From positions 62,001 to 126,000 of the forward strand of contig JAJOZX010005636.1 of NCBI GenBank assembly GCA_023014485.1: a stretch of DNA of 64,000 nt, written 5' to 3'. A program made the position numbers and the translations under genes. The DNA comes from Bathynomus jamesi (taxonomy: Eukaryota; Arthropoda; Malacostraca; Isopoda; Cirolanidae). The notes below the pieces were generated by a model. That model ran no database searches and was not told where the DNA came from. It saw nothing but the letters and a program-made list of their open reading frames with translations. Shown one piece after another: positions 30,969 through 42,142 of the stretch. Position 1 is the first letter of the stretch, and every line of letters starts with the position of its first letter.

Positions 30969-31385
30969 TATATATAGTATTCTAACAAGATGTAATTCTG
31001 TATAATTTTTTCCCATCATGTTTACGAATTATTTAAATTTATTGCTTAATTGCCTTTAGCGTTTATTATTTTTATAAAATCCAAAATAATCACATATTGA
31101 AGTGTAAGGCTATCTGCCATGGGTTCGGTCCCAATATCGGCAGGCTGTGCCTATCATACCCAGCTATTCATCCTTCATCACAATAAAGAATGTATGAGAG
31201 TATATGTGAATGAATAGACTTACTGCTTATTATTATTCTAATTTTTCTCTTAAAGGGACTCAAATTTCTACTTTACGTATATATTCCGAATTTATTTCAA
31301 TAACTCGAATGATATAGCCGCGTTGACAGACGGTTTCCTGCAAATTAAAGTATCTGTTTAGAACTACCAAAGTTGATATTTATGA

Positions 31386-31428
<43 letters not shown>

Positions 31429-32172
31429 CACATATATATATGTACTCTGTGTGTATTTTGATGAAAAACAAGTGGATTTTTATTATTATTAAAAAAGATT
31501 CAGAAAAATGTATGAACTAATCAAATAATTCAAACATTTGTCTACAACCGTATCCTTTCTCTTTAAAGGACCGAACCGATGAGGAACTAAATCGTGTTAT
31601 AGAATCTTTACGTGATAATTTTGAAGAAACGCTAGTCGCGGACAGTGATCTGAATGGAGAGGTCGAAGTATTACGGCACACCCAATCCAACGAACGCCAG
31701 GTTGTCGGTGAAGTAATGTAAGCTTTATTCTTTTTCTTGTGTTTCGGGTAAGAACAAAACACTGTGTATTTTCATCAATTGATTAAATGGTAGAATCATA
31801 AGGAATGTTTTATAAAATAGTAAAATTTTTGTATTCAACTTAAATTAGTTACAGAATTAGCACCCATTACATTTTAAATAAGCTACAGAGCACAAAACTT
31901 GTTCTTAGTGGAGACAATTTATATTTTACACAATATTGTTGCAGTTACTCAAGTTACAATTTTTATATACTGTATATATGTATACGCGTAAAACATTACG
32001 CAATACATCGAGTGCGCACAAACGGAAAACGTTTTTTTATCTGTCTGCACACCATTTGATCATTCCGTTCAGTGTAACACCGATCGAATAATTTTAAAAA
32101 ATTTATAAATTCCTTTCTACGTGCCAAGTCTAAGAGAAATGAAAGGCAGTACAAGACGCAAGTATCACTAAA
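30969..32172. other. Spacer with TA tract and one exon-like stretch
   Basis: 31110-31170 has a B-box-like GGGTTCGGTCCC but no A box. 31387-31421 is a (TA)n tract. 31563-31710 reads open on plus (DRTDEELNRVIESLRDNF to ERQVVGEV) directly after a TCCTTTCTCTTTAAAG splice-acceptor-like sequence. It could be a single exon or a broken Polinton-border gene. The antisense frame at 31517-31762 looks like its shadow. No Polinton terminal repeat could be identified here. Confidence 0.35.
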
Positions 32173-32457
32173 CTATCCCTGGAATCGGTAAGGATTCCAG
32201 ACAATTTCGGGGATATGCATCTGTTTGAGAAATTTTACAATAATAGAGTCGCTCCAAGGATGAGTCCCCTTCGAGTTAAAGTAGTACATTATTTTCCTAT
32301 TTTTAAAGTAGATAGCTATCCAATGAATCCCTTCGCCATCAATAACATCTGTGTTCAGAATAAGTGTGCAGCAGTCTCTCGTAGTTGGTAATTTCAATGT
32401 TTTACTCTTCGCAAACACCCCGATAAATTTGGAGCGTGTGATTCGGTCACTATTCAT
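32173..32457 (-). pseudogene. Polinton cysteine protease (adenovirus/Ulp1-like), truncated
   Basis: 94 codons from ATG 32457. The GIHWIAIYF block holds the catalytic His and YYFNS the following acidic/Asn position. WNPYRFQG then aligns with the region around the conserved Gln. A TAG at 32173-32175 stops the frame before the catalytic Cys of this family, which I cannot find downstream. In Polintons this protease is thought to process capsid proteins. The gene is shorter than usual at both ends and last in the minus-strand gene row, which is its expected neighbourhood beside the capsid genes. Confidence 0.75.
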
Positions 32458-32509
32458 TACTCACTGGAGTGTATTTGCATCCATTTTAAAAGTCAGTGAC
32501 TACACTCCT

Positions 32510-34377
32510 GACTCAGTCAATTTCTATTAGGGCCTGTGATTCGACGTACACTACTACACTAATAGGGACGTCTATCGGCGTGGCGAATTCGAATCTGACT
32601 GAAGTGTTTCCACTCTGCTGTGGACTTAAGTGTGTATTTACACTAGCAGATAAGTCATGGTTGATGTCAAACGTTTAAAGGTTAAATTGATCGATGAATT
32701 CTTTCTGCGTTACACCAATTCCTAGCCCATCACAAGCACCGGCGATGTGGGCAAGATTCATGGGCGCCCGCAGGATTTTTTCCAAGGGGGGGCAAAATTT
32801 AATGTATTAATAGGTAGGGACCGGAGCAAGCAAAAAACTTTTGACCCCTTAGGAACCAGCAGGTTAATTCTAAGCAAGTTTAGTGTTGCATTTTCTGTAA
32901 TGGAAAATGCAAATATATATTGTATATACATACAATGCACATGATAACAATCATTTATTTTATTTATAACAGAAACATGATAGAATGAAGAAAAAAGCAC
33001 ACTGAAGTAAATGTTGTACCTAATTTGAAAACGATGTTTCGAGCATCACCTACACTGCTCATTTGAATAGGAATTGTAGTCGTCTGCGGTCACTACCAAA
33101 ATTATGAACAACCTTTTCCATAAAATCAGTTTTGTTGGAGTTGATTTTCTCCCGGTGTACACTGAGCATACATAACCCAGAGAGTCGCTCATCAGACATA
33201 GTAGACCTCAGCCATGTTTTAACTCGCCGAAGTGTACTGAAGGATATAAATATTTTCTTAGAAAATATTTAATATATTTTCTTGGCATTTCAGGGGGGGG
33301 GGGGCAAGCGCCCCCCCTTGCCCCTACCTGCGGGCGCCCATGGCAAGATTGCTATAAGCTCTTGAGCGAAGCGGAAACACAGCATCTGATGAATAGTCCG
33401 TTTGCAATGTCTCCCCCAACGATATGCCATTGACGTATAAAGTTATATTTTTAAGGCCGAAATTCTCGAATTTAAAGGCGTTCTCTTTATATTTCCCATT
33501 CATAGAAGCGTGGTCCTGCACACCAATTAATAACCTTTTTGGTAGAGCTCCCAGGGCGATGTTTTCTATCTGTTTCGATGCCAACCCTGCGGGCACCGTG
33601 TATAGTTTCAGCTGTACTCTGTTAATTGGGTATTTTACTGTGGCATGTAGTAAATTTTTTTCAATTTCTATTTGTTTTGGCGAACTTAGTTTCACTCGAC
33701 GTACGCGAATGTATGTTTCCATAACATGAACCACAATAGGCTTTGCGCCCTCTTCTTGCTCAGCTTCCAGATTTAAACAGATCTCAGGATTCGTGCGAGT
33801 GAGCTTTAATTTCATATCGACACCATTCACAAGCACCTTCTCCTGGAATGTGAAGTCTGTATGCAGGCGCCCAAAACATTCGTATATCTTTTTTTTAGAA
33901 TTTTTAAACTTGTCCTTTACACTGCTTTCGTCTTTACCCTAATATAGCCCTCGGCAGTTGAAAAGGTATCCTTCGCCTCTTTTGAAAAGTTGAAGACATC
34001 TTCTAGATAGGCTCGTAGGTTATAATAACCCGTTCCTGCAGAGATGTTGAACTGATTAAATACACATCACACTGGGTGAATATGAAGTGTAGAAAGTTTG
34101 TTTCGGGAAATACAACGCATTTGTCATCGCAATCCGTTCCATCTGAATGTGCTATACGTAGTTTAGCGTACATAAGCACGCAACTGGGATAAAAAAAATA
34201 AGGGCTTGAGATGAGTATCACGAATTCTATAGGAACACTCGGGGAACTAATTGTGTTTAACTGGTTAATCGTAATAAAGTCACTGTGCTCAATAGAAACT
34301 TGCGTTGGGGGCATGTCAAAGAGGGTCAGCTCCGATTTACAACATTGTGAACTACACAGATGGATGAAGCGTGCCAT
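32510..34377 (-). pseudogene. Polinton major capsid protein, interrupted
   Basis: The N-terminal part (34377-34003, 124 codons) opens with a Cys-containing start and a PPTQ.SIE segment. The middle (33836-33324) has the KYPINRVQLK and KNITLYVNG blocks typical of the family annotated as F54H12.2-like in animals, which corresponds to the double jelly-roll capsid of Polintons. The C-terminal part is readable at about 32690-32510. Breaks: a frameshift between 34003 and 33836, a 584-bp hAT MITE at 32759-33342, and a stop near 32675. The neighbouring genes (minor capsid, protease) support the call. Confidence 0.75.
32759..33342. mobile_element. hAT MITE inside the capsid gene
   Basis: 584 bp with perfect 16-bp ends CATGGGCGCCCGCAGG / CCTGCGGGCGCCCATG and an 8-bp duplication GCAAGATT (32751-32758 and 33343-33350). 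A G-run/C-run (33290-33320) lies next to the right end. Non-coding. It interrupts the minus-strand capsid reading. Confidence 0.93.
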
Positions 34378-34461
34378 GACGAGCCAGAAATAGTACTACC
34401 TCTCTCGACAAGTAGTAAGCAACCTATGATTCATGAGAGTAATGTCCTTAGCTTATATCAG

Positions 34462-34683
34462 TTAAAACAAATTATCAACCATAAGTTTCACTCGCTTAGC
34501 GCACTTCTTTTTTGATGTCCTTTTATGTTTAACGCCGCCACGTGCTGGTAACCACTGCTTCTTCCGGACAGCCCTGTTCTTCTTCCCACCACCACGCATT
34601 TTTCTCCTTGCATCTTTGAAGATTTCGTCCCGTGTACGCTTTAAATGCATTTTTAGAGCTTCTTTAGGTCTAGCCCCAGCCAT
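34462..34683 (-). CDS. Small highly basic Polinton protein
   Basis: 73 codons from ATG 34683. More than a third of residues are Lys or Arg (RRKMRGGGKKNRAVRKKQW and a KRTSKKKCAKRVK tail). It lies between the major and minor capsid genes. Small basic proteins in DNA viruses often condense the genome or act as core proteins; that role here is only inferred from composition and position. The open frame is complete, with no stop or frameshift, which is unusual for this decayed element. Confidence 0.5.
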   Translation of the reverse strand: MAGARPKEALKMHLKRTRDEIFKDARRKMRGGGKKNRAVRKKQWLPARGGVKHKRTSKKKCAKRVKLMVDNLF

Positions 34684-34861
34684 TATGTCTTCTACCGTGT
34701 TAAAACCTGATTTTAACGCTTTCCTCCCGAGGTATCTGGCATCCCTCTACAGCAAGGGGACAGCCGTGCGTAGTATGGTTTAAAAAGTGGATCCAAGCCC
34801 ACTCCCACGCTGGTATGTCACCCCTCGATAGACTGTGAATTTGTGAAAGGCTTTCGTTCCA

Positions 34862-35731
34862 TTATAATTCAGAGCGACGAGAGTGGAGCGTCACCGTTAA
34901 GCTCCCATCACCGAATGGGAAAGTTTTCCCCTCAATCGTTCTTATATATATTGAGATATTGCTTAATAGATTAGTCGCGACATGCATGTAATGAGGTTTG
35001 TCATATGTAATGTTCAAGCTCTGTTTTCTATGATTGGGAATGCGTGCGATACGAAGCAGGCGCGCTTGAGAATCCCCAACAATCTGATGTTCCACGATAT
35101 AGCTGTAAATATATCACATGTCTGAGGGTGGATACCCTTCGCCCAATTTCTCTAATTTCAGCTGATACATTAGGCTTCACAAGTCATGTTGTACTTCGTA
35201 AAAGGTATCTCTTTGGAGGGCTGCGCCATATCGTCCCTAGGTTACAATTTTGAACATTCCTTTGGCTTTAATATTTCTGTTAGCCTGTAATTTTAGGGTC
35301 AGAATGTGTGCAAGGGTTTCTTTCTTTACGATTTCTTATACTAAATCAGCCGTAAGATTTGATCTTTTTAAACTAACCTTTAAGTCTTTCACAACATTCT
35401 CAGCCGCACCATAATGGCGCAGGCCTAGTGTTACTACTGTAGTGTAATACCGTGCATCCCCACCCCTTGCGGTACGCATGGTTTCATCCCGAGTTACCCT
35501 GGCTGTTTCACACTCATCAAGGTCTCTAAGAACCGTAAAAACAGTTTCTTTATAATCAGTACTTAAAAAGAGCATGTCCAGCTGAATTTCGTATATCCAC
35601 ACCTCATATGGATCACGACCCAATTCAATGAGTCCATGGAGTTCTGTTACATAGTTGGCCAGGGTGTTGTTAGGATGTACAGACAGAGAAGAAGAGGACG
35701 GTAGTGTGACGTAGAAATGGTTAGGCGACAT
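34862..35731 (-). pseudogene. Polinton minor capsid (penton-like) protein, broken
   Basis: The N-terminal block 35731-35336 (131 codons) begins MSPNHFYVTLPSSSS, followed by NNTLANYVTELHG; this start is characteristic of the Polinton minor capsid (PY) family. The C-terminal block 35095-34862 contains GDSQARLLRI, the PHYMHV segment and a LTVTLHSRR ending, also typical. Between them (35336-35095) the frame changes and stops appear. The protein is thought to form the capsid vertices as a single jelly-roll. It is placed between integrase and capsid genes. Confidence 0.7.
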
Positions 35732-35764
35732 GTTGCATACTATTTAAGCTTCATTATTGCATCA

Positions 35765-36780
35765 GATTTATATATGTGTTGAAGCTTTCTGGGTATCCTA
35801 GCCACTTCACCAGGTACATTTTTCCCTTTCCTTAACTTTTGCTGCATAAAATCTTTTCAATTTTAAACACGTTTTTTCCTAAATTAAATGCCACTTTCTG
35901 CAACTACTCGCGGTAAAAACCTCCTGCGATTTCTTCCCCACTCAAATCTTCAACGTAATACAGCATTATCTCGCCTTTAGGTCTCATAGCCCTAACTTAA
36001 AAATCTCACGTGTCCAATCTTGCTCAAATCCCTTCGTGAATTTATTACCCGAACGCGACAGCCTCATATAATCATTGATTTTGAAACGTGTAAAGTGTGG
36101 CATCGTTATACGAATATCTCTTCTCACCTCGTGCTCTGTGTGCGTACCTCTTTCTAATACCTCGTTAGGTGTTGTCCCAATCATGTGAACGGTTGTATGA
36201 GGACAGTGATTTCAGAATGTCTATATATCTGTATGTGTTATTATATGTAAAATAACGATGCATGCGTTCCTTTATGGCACATTGAAATATTTCAGCTAAA
36301 GAGGCCTTATGTATAGAATTGCTGTGTAGTAGCTGATATTAAACTCTATCAACATGTTCTGAAAAGCTCGGCCTATAAATTCTTTCCCAATATCTTTCCA
36401 AAAATAGCCTGGAATCCTGTTTTCTTTCAACATCAGCGTTTTGGTAGCTTTAGCAACTGTTTCACGCGATTTATTTTTCAGAGGAATTAGCCACAGATAT
36501 CTTGGGAATACATCTATTATGAGTAGGATGTAGCGGTAGCCATCATTATACACTGAATATCTTTGCATGTCTTTTAAATCCGCTTGCCAAATAAAGTCAA
36601 TCGAGGCCGTGATTGTCTTGGCTGTTTTAAACCTTTTTTTCACCGGCTTATGAAGTGTATAAGCATCCTGCTCTCGCGAAAACCTTTCAACATCTTTTTT
36701 CCCTACTCCCTCATTATAAACACGTCTGTACAGTCTATCAACGCCTCCGTAGGAGGCTAGGTTAGGAATGCCATATTAGC
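35765..36780 (-). pseudogene. Polinton retroviral-type integrase, broken
   Basis: The core block 36643-36296 has WQADLKDMQRYS (first catalytic Asp), YRYILLIIDVFPRYLWLIPL, and KDIGKEFIGRAFQ where the second Asp lies. 36184-35984 contains FKINDYMRLSRSGNKFTKGF and WTREIF, the SH3-like tail. Around 35860-35770 the reading MYLVKWLGYP resembles a chromodomain, which Polinton integrases commonly have. The segment holding the catalytic Glu (36296-36184) is damaged. Function in the intact element: insertion of the linear DNA into the host genome. Confidence 0.8.
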
Positions 36781-36798
36781 GTCTTCTCAATATGGTAG

Positions 36799-37540
36799 CT
36801 ATTTCCGTATTTCAGAGGCACGTGGAGAGGTTTGACCATTGTTGCTTGGTCTCTTCTTTCTCCTCTTCAGATATGGTACCGCTGGGGGTGATGGCGTGCT
36901 CAGTTGTGGCATATGCGAGGCTTGTTTCAAGTCTTTTAACCTGTTCAGATTTCCTATAAATGTTTTGGGGATATTTATTTGTTGTAGTCTTGCTTTAATA
37001 TTCTTCCATCCTGATGGTGAGCGTCTATCCCACTTTCTCACCACATCATGGACGATATCGACGATATTCGAGTCCTATACCTTTGTTCCTTCCACAATGA
37101 TCTCGCCTGTATCGGTCCACTGTGTAATGGGGGTCCTCACTCTATAAATTATAAAGACTTAAATCTTTATTCCTCAATGTATGTGGGAGGCTGCTTTTTA
37201 ATACATGCTCGATATGTTGTGGGGCTGACCCGTTATTCTTTGGTTGGTCATCTCTTGCATCGGACCTAGGACCTATGTCGCCATGCTCATCGTTGTCCGC
37301 GCTGCGCCTAATAACCACGAGGATCTCTGTTGGATTCTTATAATTTTCGGACTCGTGAAGAAATTTTTGCAGAGCTTCTTGGTATAAGACTCTTTTTTCA
37401 TCACGTGACTTTTCACTCTTTAATAGGGCTAACAATTCGCTTTCCATTCTTTTAAGCCTGCTTTTACGGGGTTCTAGAACCGTGTCTGGAATCTTTGAAC
37501 TTTGCAGTGAAGCATACACCTCGTGTTGAATCACTACCAC
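36799..37540 (-). pseudogene. Conserved Polinton protein of unknown role, frameshifted
   Basis: Two blocks: 37540-37142 (MVVIQHEVYASLQSSK..., with an RVLYQEALQKFLHESE helix) and 37044-36799 (RRSPSGWKNIKARLQQINIP plus a Pro- and Lys-rich tail). I recognise the combination of a short-helix N-terminal domain and a PxGW-type C-terminal segment from Polinton/adintovirus gene sets, where its function is unknown. A frameshift between 37142 and 37044 separates the parts. It is upstream of the integrase, in the same direction. Confidence 0.5.
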
Positions 37541-37549
37541 TTTCTTTAT

Positions 37550-37880
37550 TATATTAATCTAGTTAGTAAAGGTCCCAAAACTGAAAATAAAATGGGGAGG
37601 AATTACCCACCTCTTTGTACAATAATCCGTTTTTACTTCCCCACAGTATGACTTTTACGAGCGAGTTTACGTATTATGTTCTTGTAACGGCGTAAGTGAG
37701 CCTTCTGAGGGAGTTTCGTAGGTACATTACATTTTATAACTTTAAGACAGATTTCACAGATGCATTTTAAAAAGTCCGAGTCGATATTTTTAAAAAACAT
37801 CTGCTGCAATGCCCGGAGTAGTGGATGAGAGATTTTTACTAATTCATGGTATTTCTTTAGCCTCTTTGAAATTCTGGAAT
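37550..37880 (-). pseudogene. Small Polinton protein with basic middle and hydrophobic tail
   Basis: A minus-strand reading from about 37880 gives a helical N-terminal region. LCEICLKVIKCNVP follows, then LRRYKNIIRKLARK, one stop, and a tail FLPILFSVLGPLLTRLI (about 37605-37555). The arrangement (Cys-containing helix, basic stretch, short hydrophobic C-terminus preceded by VQRGG) is known in Polintons and related viruses, where it is likely virion-associated. Two stops are present. It was too broken for standard ORF calling. Function is unproven. Confidence 0.5.
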
Positions 37881-37884
37881 ATAC

Positions 37885-38492
37885 ACCGTTTCAGGCTCGT
37901 TTGGGAATATATTCGTTCTTAGAAGCACTCTAAGCGTGTTTCGCGGGTGAAAGTCAAAGCAAATATCCGTAACGTCGACTTGTAGCTTCTATATAATCTT
38001 CCTAAACGTCCTTACGCTGATTCGGGAACATTTGACTGGTTAAATACCCCAATTTGTGACACATCTCTCCTTTGCGCGAATAAGACTAGATATTGTGTAT
38101 TTAACGACACATCGCATATGTATCTATTTTCGAAAAATAGATTCTGATTGATGAAGAACACACTTGTGTTAGGATGGTGGGAGAACACTGTAAATGTCTC
38201 AGCAAACGTTTTATCCATTTCCAACATGAGATCGTCAATTACGATGACTGTATGTTCATTTCTCTTTAACGAATTAACGTCATATACACCTTTTTGGAAC
38301 AAAATATCATCTTGGTACTCGTTGAACACTGACTGCTCCGTCGAATAGCACCATATAACTTTATGCACAAATTTTGAGAACATCTCTCTCTTATCTTTAA
38401 TGATTTTAAGCATCAGTTTTACCACATCCTGTAGGGCCAGATATAATACACATGGACGGGCTAGTGAACCTAAATTTTTCTACAGAATCCAT
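37885..38492 (-). pseudogene. Polinton packaging ATPase (FtsK/HerA type), frameshifted
   Basis: From ATG 38490-38492 the first 20-odd codons lead to a Walker A motif SGPTGCGKT (about 38441-38415), directly followed by a frameshift. The next block (38425-38012) has the Walker B region HTVIVIDDLMLE, then SHHPNTSVFFINQNLF, which includes the sensor-like Gln-Asn, and a RDVSQI segment. C-terminal codons continue in other frames to about 37885 (LLRTNIFPNEPETVYIP). The family pumps genome DNA into the capsid. Strong motif match; certainly inactive as it stands. Confidence 0.85.
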
Positions 38493-40242
38493 CTGTAACA
38501 CGTCACACTCCTAAGTGGATCATTTACAAAATATAATAAAAATTTAAGTGTTCTTTATATTCTAGTCTTGTTTTTCCTCTTCTTCCACAGAACCGTGAAT
38601 GACGACGAGGTACAGCATCATGTGCCCATCATCGATATTACAGACGATCTCGATGAAAGTGTAGTTGTGGTTACAGAATCCATCCTCGCTGGCGAGTCAA
38701 CATCAGCGACACCTATAGCGCCCCCACGTGACAATTCAAAGCGGAGGCATGATGAAGCCTTCCACGTCAGGTATAAAGCATGCCAGTAGTGCACCGGTTG
38801 TTAGACCCCCAGTAATAGAGCCACAACCCTCTACATCTTCCGACACAACCCCCCACACTAGCTCCCTCCTCAAATAAAGATGTACCCCCTTATTCCTGTT
38901 TAATTCCAGTCGCATCCTCCAGAACAGCAGCTGTTTCTCGTGCTGTAGAGGATGGCATAACATTCGAGTTGGTGCGCACCGCTACCCCCACCCCGGGCCT
39001 GACTAGAAATCGGTACATAATCAGGTTTGACCCTGGTCCATGTATAGCAATGATGTTGAACACGGACTACGGCGCGTAGTTGAACGTATTGTGGAGTTTG
39101 CCCTTCAGAACCGCGACGAACGTGAAGTTAGGACGAGGCTGTCCTTCGGGTTCGGGTCAGATGACGGGAATGTAGAAGAGTTTTAGGTAGTAATACCATT
39201 CAGACGCTTGGCAGCTGTAGATATAGAATATATATTAGGCCGTATAATGCAGGCCTCTCAAAATAGCACAGCCTTCAATATGGACAACTTCACGGTAGAT
39301 ATTGACGGTGTATGCCGTGTAGCGGGTCATAGTGCCACACCTTATACTCTCAACTTCAAATCTCAGGCTATTTACAGACGGTATATAAAAGCGGATCGTG
39401 GTTGCGGCTTTATAGCATTAGACTTGGCCCCTATGTTTACTGTACTAAATACACGGACCCAAAAAATTTGGTTGCCTACGGTTGTGCAGCGTGCCCGTAG
39501 ACTGGCTTCAGATTGCAAGCTTGAGTTTGAGTGTAATATGAGCCTTGAAGAGCTGAGAAGGGTGGAGCATGAAATGAGTGTTCGTATAGTTGTATTTGGA
39601 ATGGATGATCGTCGTAGGACTGTGTATGTTTTTAGAAGCTGTGTGAGAGACCGTACAAGACCACTGCTTATTTTAGGGCTGTCAGGAACAACGCATCTCC
39701 CCATCCGTAATATAAGGAGCCTTTAAGCGAGTTATGATAAATGTCGAAAATATGAAAGGCAACATGATTTGTATAAGGGGGTGTCTCGAGTTTGCGAATG
39801 ATATAGTGAAACATTGTAAGGAATGCCACATGGTATGTGAGCGGTGTAAAAGCTCCAAATGTGAAAGCCGTGTAGTTGAAGCTGAGAAGAGTAATATGTG
39901 TGGACGTACATTTTTCAATAATAACTGTTTTGAGCTCCATAAGTCAATTGGCACGTGCGGGAAAATGAGAATCTGTGAATGTGGTATGTTTCATATGGTG
40001 GAGAACTGGGGGAAATTCAAGCATAAATGTGATGAAATTCACTGTCCTACATGCCATGAGAAATATATATAAGGCAGATGGTATAAAGCATGTATTTTAT
40101 ATGAAAATGTTAAGCCTAAAAATAGAACTTGTACAACTATGTACTACGACGTAGAAACATATACGACCGCTGAAACCAAAGAGTTTATCCGACACCTACT
40201 TGTAAGTCAGACTATATCTGCGATGGATGTCGAGTGTGATGA

Positions 40243-42142
40243 TAGGGCAGTCAAAAGTTGACCGAAAAAATTAAGAAAGTTGACCTTACGAATTGAAAAA
40301 ATTGACTTATAAAGTTGCCTTTACTTTCAATAATAAAAACGATACTTTAATTACTTATTCTTGCTCTTCTACATCAGTTGACCGATTGTGGTAAATTATG
40401 AAGTATTTGCCGACATTTTCTGGCAAAAAATTGCGATCCTTACTTAATAATTTATTAAGCATGGAGAAAGATCTCTCTACAGCGGCAGTTGTTGGTTGAC
40501 ATTGCAAAAGCTGACCATAAACTGTTGGTGAGATTTCAGGTCTACTGAGGTTAATTATTTCACAAATACCATTTGTCTTGAATCTTGTTTCAATGTACTG
40601 TTTGACTGAACACATATCTTCGCCAAGGTTGATAGAAGAAATGGTTTCATATGCCTCTCTAATGGTGCAATCAGATGCTTCCATCCTAGTCACTAAGCTA
40701 GCAATCAAACTATAATTCATTTTGATTGACATTAGTTGCTTTGGCAGTTTTTCATTAGCAACACTCTCTTTAGCCTTCTGAACAATGATTCCTTCATCTT
40801 CAAAATTTTCCACAATTGTCTTCACATTTGGAAAATTGTCTGCATAATAAAAAGCAGCGTTCAGCCAGCTTGCCCAACGTGTTACAATCGGTTCTGGAGG
40901 AGTTCCTATTTCAGCAAACAATTCCTTCCTTCTTTTGTTTTTAAGAGTAGAAGCCTTGACACATGCAATTAAAGTGTCAACATCCCTATAAAATGCTCTT
41001 ATTTGCATCGCACAATTATGTAACAGATGCGCAAGACACGTTACATGGAAAAGTCTTGGAAAAAGTTGCTTGAGTGTCGCTCCAGCTGACACCATGTAAC
41101 GAGCTGCATCAGACAGAAGTAAACAGAAATTTTCTCTTGGTATCTCGAATTCTTTTACAGTATCGTCAATCTTGTGTATGACAGTTCGTGCATTAACATT
41201 TCCAAGAAGAATATCGCACCTGATTAAATATGTTTTCTTGGGAACATCAATAGATCCAGGAAGTATGTTCAAATATTTTGAGCCCCTTACTTCACTTTCA
41301 TCAACAATTAGGAAAACTAATTTACCCTCTAGCAAATGTTTTATTCTACTTAACTCGCTTTCTGCCTGTTTCATTGCTATTGATCTGCAAGTTGACACGC
41401 AAGGCACTGCTACACCTAATTCAGAGAACAATTGTTTCACATGAGGGTTGCTCAACTTATGAAGAGGTATGTTGGCTGACAGAAATGTAGTCACAAGTTT
41501 TTCCGAAAAATCTGAAGACTTGTACTTTAAAAGGGTTTGCGTCTTTTCATTTCCCACATTTTGGTCTATACCACGCTGGTGCTTTTGGGTAGAGCGATGT
41601 TTATCCACAAAAAAGGATTTGTCATGCTTGACCACAACACAACAAATCTGACAGTATAGCTCATTTTTTCCTGAACAAATGAATTCATTAGGATAGTTTG
41701 CAATTATAGCGCGCACTTTAGCAATAGAACTAACTGCAACTTTTGGCATTTTAAATATCTGAAATCAAAAGAAATCGAAATCAGTGAAATCACAAATCAG
41801 AAAAAATCACAAATCAAAAATGGTAACCAGTAACCACAATACATACAACACAACCACATCCAAAACCAGAACGGACATAACTGAATAAGACAAATACGAG
41901 CAGCGAAGTTGCCAGTTAACCAAAAAGATGCCAATTTTTAGTTATTTTAATTATTTATTCAAAAAATTGACTTTATTTACCTCATTGCTATTTTTTGACC
42001 TAACAGGTAAAAGTTGACTTTTGGTTGACCTATTAACTCTGGTAATATACCCCGTACAGGTGTTTTTATTGCATTTTCAGTCGTTTCAGCGAAAAGTGCC
42101 CCATAGGAAACAATTTGACTTTATTGACTTTTGACCGCCCTA
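40243..42142 (-). mobile_element. Complete hAT element inserted in polymerase B
   Basis: 1900 bp, with TAGGGCAGTCAAAAGTTGACC at the left and its complement (one mismatch in the first 15 bp, TTTTGACCGCCCTA) at the right. The flanking direct repeat is GTGATGA (40236-40242, 42143-42149), 7 bp identical where 8 is usual for hAT. It contains an intact transposase and interrupts the Polinton polymerase, so it is younger than the Polinton. Confidence 0.9.
40355..41749 (-). CDS. hAT transposase, intact (CGGBP1-like group)
   Basis: 464 codons from ATG 41747-41749 (MPKVAVSSIAKVRAII), no interruptions. The N-terminal zinc finger YCQICCVVVKHDKS...HRSTQKH (residues about 46-76) binds DNA. The catalytic RNase H core shows VFLIVDESEVRG (first Asp region), LLLSDAARYM (second Asp) and CLAHLLHNCA, the C-x2-H motif of hAT enzymes. 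The C-terminal dimerisation block CQPTTAAVERSFSMLNKLL ends the protein. The finger and core resemble transposases related to the CGG-repeat-binding protein CGGBP1. Shorter than the typical 600-700 aa hAT enzyme but complete for this group. Expected to move its own element and related MITEs. Confidence 0.9.
   Translation of the reverse strand: MPKVAVSSIAKVRAIIANYPNEFICSGKNELYCQICCVVVKHDKSFFVDKHRSTQKHQRGIDQNVGNEKTQTLLKYKSSDFSEKLVTTFLSANIPLHKLSNPHVKQLFSELGVAVPCVSTCRSIAMKQAESELSRIKHLLEGKLVFLIVDESEVRGSKYLNILPGSIDVPKKTYLIRCDILLGNVNARTVIHKIDDTVKEFEIPRENFCLLLSDAARYMVSAGATLKQLFPRLFHVTCLAHLLHNCAMQIRAFYRDVDTLIACVKASTLKNKRRKELFAEIGTPPEPIVTRWASWLNAAFYYADNFPNVKTIVENFEDEGIIVQKAKESVANEKLPKQLMSIKMNYSLIASLVTRMEASDCTIREAYETISSINLGEDMCSVKQYIETRFKTNGICEIINLSRPEISPTVYGQLLQCQPTTAAVERSFSMLNKLLSKDRNFLPENVGKYFIIYHNRSTDVEEQE

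Noticed and set aside
31110..31170. Possible tRNA or SINE from the B-box-like GGGTTCGGTCCC
   Set aside because: No A box at the right distance and no fold; kept only as a remark.
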